A stretch of DNA of 64,000 nt from Castanea sativa (Eukaryota > Streptophyta > Magnoliopsida > Fagales > Fagaceae), in assembly GCF_040712315.1 (NCBI RefSeq), contig NC_134020.1, positions 7,577,718 through 7,641,717 on the forward strand, read 5' to 3'. Below, piece by piece: positions 43,884 to 56,985 of the stretch (the stretch's first letter is position 1; each line of letters opens with the position of its first letter). A program made the position numbers and the translations under genes. The notes under the pieces were generated by a model that saw only the letters and a list, made by a program, of their open reading frames with translations, had not been told where the DNA came from and made no database searches.

Positions 43884-45964
43884 TAATGGTTATTGTAAAG
43901 GCACTTCCAAAATAGTGTTTGTGTATCCTCTATATGCGAGGTGGCCCTCTGAGTTTGGCAGATTATGGAATCTATTCATGTGTGCTGCTGGGGAGTTGAG
44001 GGTTAGATATGTCTATCTCTATGTGCTTGTAGTGGGCATAGTTCTGATAGCAAAGGGGAAAAGAGCAAAAATTACAAATTTGTCAGTTTAAAAGTACAAA
44101 TTTGTACTGAGGTTTTAAAAGTACTACAACTCAAAAAGAATTATAGTATTTGGTACTGAGTTTCAGATTAATAGGACTAGGAACCAAAGTTAATTCTTCT
44201 GGTGTCCAAGTGGTTCATAAGCTTCTAATACATTTTTTTTTTTTTTTTAAATGATTGAATGATGATGAATTGGATGTGATTTGATTGCTATTGAACTGTG
44301 ATCTCATTAATCTAGAGATATATTGCTGTTGTGGGGTTGGATTGCTAATAGGCAAGCTACACTTCCACATTAGCCAATCCTGTGTTTCATGAGAGGACGA
44401 AACACAGAGAAATTGACTGACATGTTGGAGTTCTTTTTGACTACTTTGAGGTCTATGTTCTTGGGTTTCTTCAGAAATGAGTTTTCCCAACTGGGAAGCA
44501 TCTTAGAGTTGGTTTAGTTTTGGTTGTGGTGAGGTTTGTGTATGCTACTGTTAGAGAGAGAGAGAGGGTCTAATTGTTGACCTGTGAGTTGGTTTCGATA
44601 CATGAATATATGGGAAACGTAAAGTCTCCCCCAAGAAGATGCATTCTATAGCCTTAATTTTCCAATACAATATTTTCCTTTTACTTGAAAAAATCATAAA
44701 AAATGATGTATTCATGTGACCAAATCCAATCTGGTCATAGAAATATAATTACAAAGTAAAAAAATGATAATGATATATGTGGATTTCAATTTTTCTATTC
44801 CAAACAGTAAGTAAAATTGATAATATACAAATGAGTCAACTCGTGTTAGGGATATTTGTTCCTTAATATTTTTTTGTATGTGAAGCTGTTTCTCTGTTAT
44901 GGTTTTGTGTTTTTAATTGTGTTCCTTTGATAAATAATATTATTTATTAATTGTTTTTAAAAAAAGAATGAATCTTCATTCATTGGAATAATATCGCCTT
45001 CATATAGACACTCATCATTAACACAATTTTTATCATACCGCAATTACAACTTGTTTCCATAAGTAGTTGTGAGATTTTTTATTTTTATTTTTTTTATGGA
45101 CCTTCATTATATCTGTACATATCTATTCTATTTAGTTTGGTTAAGTTTACTACTTATAAACATTTAGTGTCAGTCAACTATTTGCGTTTAAAGTTGATAG
45201 CAGATTATTATCTCATCCCTAACTTTACAACAACAACAACAAAAAACCCTTGATCCCATGAATCAATGGTTGGATTCCTCATCTCTTACTAAGGAGGAGA
45301 TTTAATGATCACTGATTAAGTTACGTGATCATTAATAATCATAGAGAAACTTGGATCCCAATTAGAAATTAGAATTTGGAATATACTAATATACCTTTCT
45401 AGCTAGCTCTTTGATAGGGTGATAGAATTTGTTTCTTGTTGAAACAACATGTTACTAGATATTTTTAAATTAAAATAGTTTTATATCTTGACTCCCAACT
45501 TTGCCCGAATTTAATCCAACTTGTATATTTTTAAAAAAAAATTTATGAAGATGCAAAATTAAGCACAGAAAGAGTCAAGAGAAGGGTACAATCTAAAATA
45601 AATTTAGTCATAATCTTGAATAAATTAGTTATGTCAGCAAGACAAATGTGATGTGACAAAGCCTACTTCTTAATCATTAAATATGTTGTCTGATTAGATA
45701 GAAGCATCTTGGTGAATATGGCACTTTAGTGAAGGATATGACCATCCACAAATAACAAATATTATTTCCATTTTATAGTAGTGACACAGGTTATTGTATA
45801 AAAAATAAAATAAAATAAAATAAATAAAAACGTTGATCATCTATGTTGTCCAGGACGAAGTTTGCAAGGAAAAAGTTTGCAATTCCCATAGCTTTCAATT
45901 GTGATTTTTTTTTTCAAATGTATGTTATTGCTTACCTTGTTTTTATTTCATGTTATATTGAGAT
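41366..45964. other. Long non-coding stretch, possible leader exon
   Basis: 41500-41840 is CT-rich and contains a 66-codon frame (41636-41836) followed by a GT donor-like site. It looks like a plant 5' leader and first exon, but no continuation was found. The rest has poly(A) or poly(T) runs (for example 43850-43880 and 44231-44248), AAAAT repeats near 45800-45830, and no recognised coding region. A minor GA run lies near 44552-44567. Confidence 0.4.
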
Positions 45965-48781
45965 ATGAGTATGGGGAGAGTGGAAAATATTGAAGAGCAG
46001 GGTGCTGTCCAAGTTCCCCCCCCGAAAAGACCTGTTGGACCATTTTTAATTTATTAGTAAGATTCATTTTCATTATATATCCATTTATAATATATTTCCT
46101 ATTGTTATATTTAAAATAATATGTTTCATTAAATTTGGATTTTCAGTAAAAAGCAATTGGAATTGATGAAATCTAAGGGCATTGTTGATAAGATAAGCAC
46201 AACTGTAAGTGAATAATATTTATAGTTTTTAGATTATTGTTATTGTTTAGTTGACATGACATATTCATGGAGATCTTAATTGAGTTTGAATATCTATTAC
46301 AGGTTAAGAAGGAGATTAGAGAAAAGTGGATGAATCTTGATGAAGACTCTAAATTAGAGTACAAGAAGGAAGCATGTGAGAATTCTGAAAAGTATGCTAA
46401 TTTGTCACATAATATTCCTCGCAAAACACGTAAAGTAAGTATTTACCTATGAAACTTTTAGCATTCAGGATTATGTATTAAATTTCACAATGAAACCCTT
46501 TTTATTCATTATATAATGCAGGTTTCATTATATACTCGGTGTGCTCCTAATCGTGTTCACTTGATGGTTTCAAATTTAAATGAAAGACAAAGATTTGTTA
46601 TTCGAGAAATGGGATTTGGTAGTATGTTGGATTTAAGGTCTATATAGTTGAATAGAGATTTTTGCAAATGGTTAGTTGAACATTTTGACCACAATTCTTG
46701 TGCATTGGATATTTGTGGAAGGAGGTTACCAATATCCACTAAAGATGTAGAATTTATTCTAGGAGTAAAATCAAGTGGGGTAGATGTGTCTATTGTTGCA
46801 AGCGCTGAAGAGATAAATCATATATGCCAACAACATGGATTAAATGTGGTAGGGGATATACCAATTAACCTCTTAGAGGGTCGAAGGAGATGAAAACATC
46901 AGGAAAAGAATTTGTTGGTTGTTTTGTGCTGTTTGTATTGGGTACTTTATTATGTCCCACTTCTAAACCTTATATCAAACGGTCCTTTATCTCAATTCTC
47001 CTTAATATTGATGAGTTCAAAAGCTTGAATTGGGCGAAGTTGGTGTTGGATTTTCTTATTCGAGGTGTGTGCAAATATAAAGAAAAGAATCGTGTTGGCG
47101 TTAGTGGTTGCTTGCTATTTTTAATGGTAATTTGTAGAAAATAATTACTTTCAAGAATATGATTTTCTTTTTTATCAAATTTGTATGACTCTTTTGACTA
47201 AATTTCTATGACCCTTTTATACATATTGCAGTTGTTTTATTTTGAGCATGTCAATGTTGAAACGAATATTGAACATGTGTCCAAACGACCTCAACCACGT
47301 ATCTGTTATTGGGGGAAAAAAGAAGTTAACCAAAGGATGCTTAAATTACATTCAATTGGAAGTTTTGACAGTCCTAAGGTAATAATTGACTTTTTTTAAT
47401 GTTTGACTATTTAGAAATAAGTTAAATATGTTTTATATGTGAATTATTACCCCTATGTAGTTGACATAATTTTTATTTTCTTTTTATCATAGTTGTTTGT
47501 AACACAAATGGATGGTGGACATGAGACAGAAAATATTCCACTACAGAAACAAGATATTAATGAATCTCATGCTATGCCATCTCAACATGAAGACAAGCCA
47601 AATATGGTATCTTTTTTCAACCAATAAATCTTATGAATTTGATGATAATTTGGTGCTAGACATTTGTTGATGATTGTACCTATAAATTAATCCACAGGGT
47701 TTTGATGAAGCAATTCGTAGAATTGAGCAATCAATAACAAGTCTTAAAGATGAAATGCTAGTCATGCAAAAAACCGTGACAAATATTGCAAACAATGTGG
47801 ACACATTTAAGAATGACATTCTTTTGGAGTTAAAGAAAACAGCAAAGGAACATTATGGTCATTCCAATGACCTCAACTTAAATGATATTGTAGATGTTAA
47901 AAAAGAAATGAAGTCTGCATCTCCATATATAATCCAAGACACAATGGATGACGATGATACAGTATGTGCTAAAAAAGAATCTAAGATAGAGTCTACATCT
48001 CCAGTTCAAGACAAAATAAAACAAGATGATACAGAGCACATTAAAGAAGTATCTAAGATAGTGTCAATGGAGGAAGACTGTAGTGTTCACATTGCTGGGC
48101 AAACTCAATCTAATAAAAAACCTAGCAGCAAAACACCCTTATCTCATAATGTGGTAAGTGAATTAGTATTGGTTATTTATTTATTTTAAATGTGTTTAGG
48201 ATGTTTAGTAGCAACATGAGTTTTTTTTTATTTTTATTGCACAGGATGTGGATATGATGCAATTAACTTTCCCTTATAATGTTCGACTTAATGCATCATG
48301 TGTTACACCTTCTAGCAAGCCTAAAGTCACCAGATCACAAAAACGCAGCCCAATTGTCACATCACAAGCTGAAGTTCCAAAAGTCAATAAAAGGCAAAAA
48401 ATCAAAGATTCATCGCAGGTGAGTTCATGAATGTGTACATTGATATATAAGGGTGCGAAAACAACAAATTTTTATATGCTAATTTGATTATACTATATTC
48501 TTTTAGGAATCTAGATTGGGTGATGACGAGGATATGAATGAGTTCGAACCATTTACTGAAATGGAGAAGATCATATGTAACTACATTTTTAATAAAAATT
48601 TTGAAGAGAGGTTTGTCCTTTTTGAAGTTGGTATTAAAAATAATGAATTTATTGAATAAGCTCTAACATAAGAATTTGTCAATGAATAATGTTTAGTGAA
48701 GTCCTTGTTTCCATGAAATATGAGTATGGTGATCGTGCAGCTTTCAATACCTTGCTCCCTAACCAATGGATAAGCAGTCAG
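45965..48781 (+). pseudogene. Ten-exon gene: HMG-box-like segment plus plant mobile domain, truncated
   Basis: Exons 45965-46056, 46147-46204, 46303-46434, 46522-47126, 47232-47378, 47493-47606, 47698-48153, 48245-48418, 48507-48610 and 48697-48781 have GT-AG introns, and all phases fit. Exons 2-3 encode an HMG-box-like piece (KEIREKWMNLDEDSKLEYKK). Exon 4 is a plant-mobile-domain-like part: RCAPNRVHLMVSNLNERQRF, LPISTKDVEFILGVKSSGVD, and after a frame change FVLFVLGTLLCPTSKPYIKR. Exons 7-8 are a charged, Lys-rich linker. The last exon reads KYEYGDRAAFNTLLPNQWI, which in related plant proteins precedes a Ulp1-type protease domain; no such domain follows. Breaks are a TAG at 46645, a one-base frame change near 46886 (exon 4 is 605 nt), and the missing 3' end. 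Such genes are often carried by transposons. Function unknown. Confidence 0.78.
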
Positions 48782-51133
48782 GTTAGCGAAAATACATGGA
48801 ATGTCACTACTCACAATACAAGGACCTCAAAGTAGAGCAGTGAAACTCACCGTGTGTAGTACTATTCTGTCTTTGCCTGATCGTGATAAAAATGGATACA
48901 AGAGGAGTCCAATGCTTTGAGTCAATATCCTGTTTATGGAATACACTAATATTAGGAAACAATAAGTTTGTACTGGCAATAACAAAAGTAACAAAATCAA
49001 TATGAATAAATAGATTAAAAATTATTATTCTTTGATGTATAAAGGTTATTCTTAATATCTTTGTTCACATGTCAATGATATTTTTCTCACCATAATTAAA
49101 AAACAACTGTCAAATGAGTAAAGCATCAAATTACAGGGAATAAAGAAACAAAATGCAGAAGTACACATGTAGAAAAGATGCAAGGGATCTAGAAGTCATA
49201 GAATCCTTGAATACGTGAAAAGCAGATGGACCCCCAGGCCAAATAAATTTCCAACTTCTTGAAAGTCAAATAAAAAAAGAATTCAACTAAAGTAAAAAGA
49301 ATTAGAAGGTGAATCCAAAGCTCCCATGCACGCACACACACATCTAGATAGCCAAATTGGAATCTATAAATAATATCGAGTTGCTGCAAAACTTTTTTGG
49401 TACCAGAGAACCCACAAGAAACCCTTTTAACCCCTAACACACATCTTGCTAATAACCATATCAAGCCCACAATTCAGCTGCTCTTATTCTATTCCCCAAG
49501 GCTCGAAACAAACAGTTTGACTTTGATGAAATGATGCAGGCCAAGACTTGTGAGGGGTGGTTGAAACCAAGGGATTCAACCAAGAAAATGGAGAACTCCA
49601 AGGATGCCACTCAATTTGGGGTAGCAGACTTAATCAACACTACTAAAAGCAAATGCTACTCAACACGACCAACTTAATTAGAAGTAATAACTCAACTAAA
49701 CTCCAATTGTAACACAAACTTGCAAATATTTCAGAATCAAAGACGCCCTCTCTTCTCTTTCTCTTTGATATTTTATTGGAAATTACAAGGCATGACCGAT
49801 CAGACTTTCAATAAATGCTAAGCAACTTCCAAGGTGCTTACTAGATAGTGAAAAAATTTATTCCCTGGACACAACATACTACACACATTCTCACATTATC
49901 CAAAACTTACTAGAAAATCAAAGACAATTGACAAATAACACTAATACCAAAAGAAATTAAAAACTTATTATACATTTCAAGGCATCAAAACCTTCAATTT
50001 TTTCAAACACCTTGGTTGCCATTTGTCAACCCCATGCTCGTGTTTCATGAAACCAACATGAGATCCAGATCACAAAACAAGCAACAACTCAACTAAAACC
50101 TAAAAGTGCACAAGCATGCAATTAATGATCAGGCCTAACATGAAAATGACATAGTACTCAACCCAAAAACAATTGGATTTCTTAGATGATAGAGAAGTAT
50201 ACTGTTTTGATGTGCTCAAGAATCTCCTAACTCTTTTTTCACCATCACTAACAATTTTTTTTTCTTAGAAAAAGCAGGAAAAAAGGTAAGGATTTATCAT
50301 CACATGTTGTACATGATTGATGAGTCTATTAAGTTCCAACTTATTACTCTCATTTTGAAATTTAATTGAATTCACATCAATCATTTTCATGAAAAATAAT
50401 ATAGTGCAGGGGTGGACTCAAAATTGAATAAAAATTATGACCAGCTACTAACATCCAAGAATGTACTACAAGGTGATACCCATAACAAGCCCATGTATAG
50501 ATTAAAATTCTTTATCTTCACTCCCATCCAACCCAAAATAAATAAATAAACAATAGATCAATACTATTTTTTACAAATTAACAAACTTACTTATAATTTA
50601 GGAAAAAAATTGACTACTGTCTAAATTTGCCTTACATAATGAACAGGGATCAATAAAAACATCAACCAACACTGCAACATAGATAATCATAGAATTCTCA
50701 TGGTTTAAGTATATACAATCATCATAGTTTTCTCACCTGCTAGTGACCAAAAGGAGTAATAGAAGAAGTAAAACCCGCCGGGTCGTGTTCCTAGCAAACT
50801 GCGAACCCAAAAAGGGAACCAAAAATTAAAAACAATCAAGCAATAAAGGGACCAAATGGAAATTTTAAATACATATAATAAAAAATAAAAACCAGATGGA
50901 AAAAGGAATGTTAAAAAGGGATGTATCGAAATTTAGAGGCGATAAACGGCAGATTTCGCGAACAAAGAGAGATGCAGAGAGAGATAGAGGAAACTGTATC
51001 TTTTATCGTCGACATCGAAGGGAAGAAGATATGCTGCTACCGAACTGAGAAAATTCCGGAGCAGACAAAACTTTAGAGCTCCGTGGGCTTGTGGGATTCT
51101 TAGAGCTCCGTAAAATGTGAAGAAAAACAATTC

Positions 51134-51167
<34 letters not shown>

Positions 51168-51438
51168 GAAAACTGAATAGAGGGAAAGGAAAGAATTGTT
51201 GGTCAGAGGAGGTGAATTTACAAGAAATGAGGGAGAGAGTCATTCTTAGATTTCGGGGCATTATAGTCATTTTTTATGTTCTAATGGTATTTTGATCATT
51301 TTATAGGTTGTAATGGTTTTTTTTTTTTTTTTTTTTAAATGTTAGAGGGAATTGAAGGAGTTTTGGTCATTTTTTAAGTTTTGAGTGAATTTCGGTCCTT
51401 TTTAATGTTTTCGAGATCATTTTGTAGATATTAAGGAT
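48782..51438. other. Non-coding stretch with a GA run
   Basis: No convincing coding region. A GA microsatellite lies at 51136-51166. On the minus strand, 51180 to about 50740 looks like a leader or first exon (CT-rich start and a GTGAGA donor after AGCAG near 50745), but no coding exon downstream was identified. Phrases like GGTCATTTT recur near 51265-51420. Confidence 0.4.
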
Positions 51439-52725
51439 AAAGATGTATAGCGAACCCACCAAAATCAAACCGACCCAACCCAACCCACCGGGTTAGGTCA
51501 ATTTTTAGGAGATGGTGGGTTGGGTTGGGTCATGATTTTTTTTTTTTTTTTAATAGTGAGTTAGGTTAGGTTTGGGTTATGAGATTTAAAAACCTACCTA
51601 ACCCAACCGGACTCACCTATATTTAATATATTTTTAAATTTAAAAAGATATATTATATAATTTTGATTTTTTTTTTTACCCCTTTTCCTAAACAAACCCT
51701 GTACATTACACCACTAAGGCATGAGAGAATGCATGTGGTTGGATCTGGACCCTACACTTGGAATGACTGTGAACAAAGGAAGAGGAAGCATTGGCTGAAA
51801 GATTCTATTCTTGGTCCGTGCTAAAGGCATGACTACTTTGGAAAGGAAGTAAGATATGCATCTAACATAGTACTTAAATACACACAAAAAAGGAGATAAT
51901 GACTTTCTAAGGTCAGCAACTATAGGGACACTCCTTATTGGTTAAATGCATGCTGGACTACTTTAAAGACGTGTATCATTCACAGTACTCCTAATACCCC
52001 TCTCAATGTCCAGGACTTGTTTCCCAAGCAGCAGCAAAGTCACCTACCCACAGGTCTTAGTGCCACATTGACACAATCTCCATCCTTTAGTCAGCTTTCC
52101 ATATCACAGCTATGGAAAGTTAGAAAACAAGGTCTCTCTTTAAGGAAGAACACCCTTATTGTACAAGAGCGACCTATTTTCCCCACATAATACAAATTTG
52201 AACAGAGCAATAACATTCAATTCTTGCTCAAACCATGGTTTTTCATCCATTTTCCTAGGGTTTTCCACGTACATCTTATTTCCTTTTTACGTTTTTGCTA
52301 TCACTTTCATCTTCTCTAACATGTGTCATGTCAAAGTTAGCATTTTTGTCACTTACAAGTTTTTTCATGTAAATGTATTGTTAGATAACTTATTTTATTC
52401 CTTTATATAAGCTCAAATTTAACTTGCACATACAAAACCCAAACCCTAAGTTTTTCTTATATAGCTTGTATTTGTTCGGCGTTATGCTCATGATTATTTG
52501 GTTATAAATTTGCTTTTAATTGTAGTGGTGTTGTTCTAATGCTCAATTTAATAATAATGAAAAGAAAATTTGTCCAACCCATGGGTCCAACCGACCCAAG
52601 CCAATCTACGTGGGTTGGGTTAGGTTGAGTTGAACCCTTATGATGGGTTTGGGTTGGATTTTTTTTAACCCACCATGGTGGGTTGGGTTGAAAAAACTTC
52701 TTAACCCAACCCATGCACACCTCTA
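51439..52725. mobile_element. hAT-like non-autonomous DNA transposon
   Basis: Ends TAAAGATGTATAGCGAACCC (left) and the complement of TAGAGGTGTGCATGGGTTGG (right) form imperfect terminal inverted repeats. Both subterminal regions are full of GGGTTGGG/CCCAACCC words (51465-51610 and 52570-52720), typical of plant hAT elements. The flanking 8-mers ATTAAGGA (51431-51438) and ACTAAGGG (52726-52733) match at 6 of 8 positions, as expected for an old hAT target duplication. No transposase is present inside. Confidence 0.65.
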
Positions 52726-53103
52726 ACTAAGGGTATCTCGGTCTTTGTTAAGTTTCTAAGGGTATTTTTAGATATTCTCTATGTATAGGGACCATTATGG
52801 TCATTTTCTTCTCTAAGGGTATTATGGTCATTTTCTTTTGTAAGGGTAGTTTGGTCATATTTTAGTTTCGTAGTTATTTTAGTAATTTATTTAGATTTTA
52901 TGGTAATTTCGGTAGGAAACTTTAGTTTCGTGCTTAGCAATTCAATTATACAATGGCAACAATTGAAGGCAAAAATAATGATGCCATGGCCAAGACAAGT
53001 CAGTTCGAAACTTCAATTTTTTTTTCCATTACACAAGAATTTTTTTTTTCCAGAAACCAAACCCAAATACAGGCTGGGCTTTATTGAAACAAGGAAAAAA
53101 ACA

Positions 53104-53700
53104 TCAAGAAACATCACCCAAAACCAGAGTGGAAAAATGCTCAGGACAATCCTCTAACCAAACTTGTAAATCACACACTACTTTAGCATGTTTGGCCAAG
53201 GCATTTGCCACTTTATTACATGACCAAGGAACAAAACAAAAATCAGAGAAATATAAAAGAGAAGCTTAGGCTAGAATGTCATTGACTATGTGACCATACA
53301 AGGATTGGTTGGCCGATCCATTAGAAATAGCGTTGATGATTACTGTTGCATCACCTTCAAAAATCACTTCGTGTAGCCCAATTTCAATAGCAAATTGTAC
53401 AGCTCACCTACAAGCTAGAGCTTCAACCATTGCCACGGATTGGGGGAGTGGGACTCGCATTGACAGAGCGCCTATGACCGCGGCATTGGTGTCTCGAATT
53501 ATCACGCCCAAACTAGCTGAGTCAGTGCTTTTGAATAGAGCTCTGTCTAAGTTGACTTTGTATCGTGGCCGTGTTAGGACAAACCATGTTGGCTGGACTG
53601 GATTCCGGACTAGGACTGGTGCATCATTGTGAGCCTCAAGGAAGTCTTGCAAGATTCTGGCAGCTTCAGAGAAGACCTGGTTCAGTTCCATTAACATCAC
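53104..53700 (-). pseudogene. RNase H domain of a LINE-related element, broken
   Basis: A minus-strand frame from 53700 with the plant RNase H (RVT_3-type) pattern: YKVNLDRALFKSTDSASLGV near 53560, VEALACR near 53410, then a stop, VIFEGDATVIINAIS near 53350, and the NKVANALAKHAKV end motif near 53200, finishing at a stop at 53104. These domains occur at the C-terminus of plant non-LTR polyproteins. Positions equivalent to the catalytic acidic residues are partly changed (Asp-Gly became Asp-Arg; the final Asp became Asn). No reverse transcriptase precedes it, so it is a short LINE or host remnant. Confidence 0.75.
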
Positions 53701-53715
53701 TATGATGAATCTCCC

Positions 53716-54936
53716 TCAAGACTACACAACATACAAATAAATTAGATTAACATCACTTCAAATTTCTAACATATATTTTCTCAAACATCTTCAGTGCATT
53801 TCACAACTCAAACCACAGTAGTAACATAGGGAATGAGAAAAAACTGATCCACTGTATCAAACTTCAAACTGAGATATTTTTATCAAGCTAAGAATCATAG
53901 TTTTGTTTCAGTGAAAGAAACTAAGGAATAAGAAATGAATACTCTTAGGCAAAGAAATCAAGATCAGAAGAAAAAATCAAAGATCTAGTATCAACATTTC
54001 CAAAATGCCAAAGCCAATAGACCCATACACACAACAATTACAAGAAAACCCATTTTCATTCAATAACAATAGATTCGGCCATATTGCAAAGCCCTAAATT
54101 TCAAACTCAAGCAAAACCATCAAGCTTTACACTCAACAAGAAAACCCATTAATCAAGCTAATAAAAAAAAAATCCAATTTCCATACACATAGCATCACAG
54201 TTTTGGCATAAAAATCCAAAAAAAAAAGGGCAGAATACAGAGAGATGAACTAAAACTCTATGAGGCATTTCAACAAACATCTTCAATGCTCACCCAAAAA
54301 CCAGCTTTAAAAATGCCAATAATAACAGTTATTGCTAATTCCAGAAATCCAAACAAGAAAACCCATTCATCAAGCTAATCAAAACTGAAACAAAATTTTA
54401 GTCATAAAACAAAATCTCATCCCTCTCACCCCAAAATCAGTGAGCAAACAAGAGGAAAAAAAAACCCACATAGAAAAGAAAATAAATTAAGGAAAAAAAG
54501 AGGGTACCCGACGACCACTAGCGTTGGTGACGTTGTTAAGAAACCGCTAGAGATGGTGGTGTTGGGGCAAGCAAAATCTTGGTCACGGCTAGACTTGAGA
54601 GAACGAGAAAAAAGAGGGACCTTAAGAGAGGAGAAGGTTAGACCGGCAAGCATTGCCGGTGGTGGTCGGTGGGCCTCGAAGGCTTCCAGTTGTAGGTATG
54701 GTTATGGAGATTAAACTTGTTGGAATAGAGAAAAGTTTTGAAAATTGAATTTGGTGATTCTGAAGACAATAGAAAGGGGAGAGGTGAAGAAAGGTAGCCC
54801 AACACTATGTGAGACACGGATCGATGACGTGGCAACTAGTTGCAACTGTTGGATTAAATTAAAGGTTGAGATTATGAATCCAATTTTTCTTATACGAAAG
54901 TACAGAACGGTGGTACTACTCAATAGGGAATTCCAT
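53716..54936. other. Intergenic A-rich sequence
   Basis: A-rich and C-rich on the plus strand, with no gene recognised. Short frames on the minus strand near 54430-54835 have no family resemblance. A gene leader is possible near 54480-54680 (GACGACC, GCCGGTGG words) but not supported. Confidence 0.35.
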
Positions 54937-56955
54937 AAAAGTGCACTGACATGTGATATTGATGTTGCATAATGTGAGGATAGTACCTTTAAATGTGAGA
55001 AAAAAAATAAGAGAATTATGAATGTGATAAAAGTAGTGGTGGAGCTAGGATTTTAGTCTAGAGGGGCAAAATTAAAAGACGATATTAAAAGTGAAATTTA
55101 TTTAATAAACATTAATCAACAATAATAACAAAATAAATAAAAATTGTAAGCAAATATGAATATATTTCATATTATTAAAATAAATAAACAAAAACAACCA
55201 ATTCATAGCTACTAAAAAATTTACAAACTGATGGAGTAAAAATATGATTAGTGTTACTTAAAAAATATAATGAATAAATGTTTGAAATTTTTTTTTGTGA
55301 TTGGTGACATGCTAATTTGTAAGATATAAGTAGTAAAATTTGTAATATCTCTAACATCATTTAAAGATAAAATGCTGTGAAAAGTATCATAACTAGTAAC
55401 AATGATGTAAATAATGATATAAAAAAAAAATAGTGAAATAGGTGGTTTGGTCACTTTCAAGTTTCAACAAGTAGAAGCTTTTTTTTTTTTTTTCATGTGA
55501 CTAATAATACCAAAAAAAAAAATTAGGAGTCAAGCGGGGCAGGTGCCCCCCCTCACCCCCCTCTGGCTCCACCAGTGGATAAAAGTACAGTCACATGTGA
55601 TGTTGATATTATGCAATGTGAGGCTGGTACCATAAAATGTGAGAAAAAAAACAAGGGAATTACCGAACGTGATAAAAGTACAGTCACATGTGATGTTAGA
55701 ACAGTCAAATGTGATGTTAGTACAGTCATATGTGATGTTGGTATTACGAAATGTGAGACTGGTACTATAAAATGTGATAAAAAAAATAAGAGAACCATCA
55801 AATATAACAAAAAAAATAGTCACAGGTAATGTTGGTACTACGCAATGTGAGGATGATACCATAAAATGTGAGAAAAAAATAAGGGAACTACCAAATGTGA
55901 CAAAAGTGCAGTCACGTGTGATGTTGGTACTGCGCAATGTGAGAAAAAAATAACAGAACCATCGAATGTGACAAAAGTACAGTCACATGTGATATTTGTA
56001 CTGCATAATGTGAGAATGTTACTATAAAATGTGAGAAAAAAAATAAGGGAACGATTGAATGTGACAAAATTACAATCAAATATGATGTTGGTACTACACA
56101 ATGTGAGGATGGTACCATAAAATGTGAGAAAAAAATAAGGGAACCACCGAATGTAACAAAAGTATAGTCACATGTAATGTTGGTACTGCGTAATGTGAGG
56201 ATAGTACTATAAAATGTGAGAAAAAAAATAAGGGAACCATCGAATGTGACAAAAGTACAGTCACATGTGATGTTGGTACTGCGCAATGTGATGATACCAT
56301 CAAATGTGAGAAAAAAATAAAGGAACCATCGAATGTGACAAAAATACAGTCACATGTGATATTGGTACTACACAATGTGAGGATGGTACCATCAAATGTG
56401 AGAAAAAATAAAAGAACCATCGAATGTGACAAAAGTATAATCACATGTGATGATGGTACTGCGTAATGTGAGGATGGTACTATAAAATGTGAGAAAAAAA
56501 AAAGGGAACCATCAAATGTGACAATAGTACAGTCACATGTGATGTTGGTACTGCACAATGTGAAGATGATACCATCAAATGTGAGAAAAAAATAAAGGAA
56601 CCATCGAATGTGACAAAAATACAATCACATATGATATTGGTACTACACAATGTGAGGATGGTACCATCAAATGTGAGAAAAAATAAAGGAACCATCGAAT
56701 GTGACAAAAGTATAATCACATGTGATGATGGTACTGCGCAATGTGAGGATGGTACCATCAAATGTGAGAAAAAAAAATGGAACTTTCAAATGTGACAAAA
56801 GTACAGTCACATGTGATGTTGGTACTGTACAATGTGAGGATGGTACTATTAAATGTGAACAAAAATAAGGGAACTACCGAATGTGACAAAAGTACAGTTA
56901 CATGTGATATTAGTACTACACAATATGAGGATGGTACCATCAAATGTGATATTTT
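54937..56955. repeat. Minisatellite with ~92-bp period, palindrome-rich
   Basis: About 16 units of the form AAAAGTACAGTCACATGTGATGTTGGTACTGC..AATGTGAGGATGGTACCAT..AAATGTGAGAAAAAAATAAGG.. (not contiguous). Starts of most units are 89-93 bp apart, for example 56065, 56157, 56249, 56338, 56429, 56522, 56614, 56704, 56796 and 56886. Each unit contains two perfect palindromes, TCACATGTGA and ATGGTACCAT. Units 56249-56521 and 56522-56795 repeat as a three-unit block. A hAT element splits the array at 55034-55577. The long frames on both strands result from the repeat and are not genes. Confidence 0.92.
55034..55577. mobile_element. hAT-type MITE inserted in the minisatellite
   Basis: A 544-bp element with terminal inverted repeats TAGTGGTGGAGCTAG and CTGGCTCCACCAGTG (the plant hAT CASTGGYGGAGC type). 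A perfect 8-bp target duplication GATAAAAG lies at 55026-55033 and 55578-55585. The duplicated target is part of the minisatellite unit, so the array existed before the insertion. The inside is AT-rich with no transposase. Confidence 0.88.
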
Positions 56956-56985
56956 GGTAACCTGGTATAGCAGGTTGACTACTAG

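Noticed and set aside
51465..52720. Interstitial telomere repeats (GGGTTGGG words)
   Set aside because: The plant telomere unit is TTTAGGG. These words are irregular, and their placement at both ends of a TIR element fits hAT subterminal repeats.
53309..53632. Plus-strand frame of 107 codons
   Set aside because: It is the shadow of the minus-strand RNase H remnant, which shows the recognised motifs.
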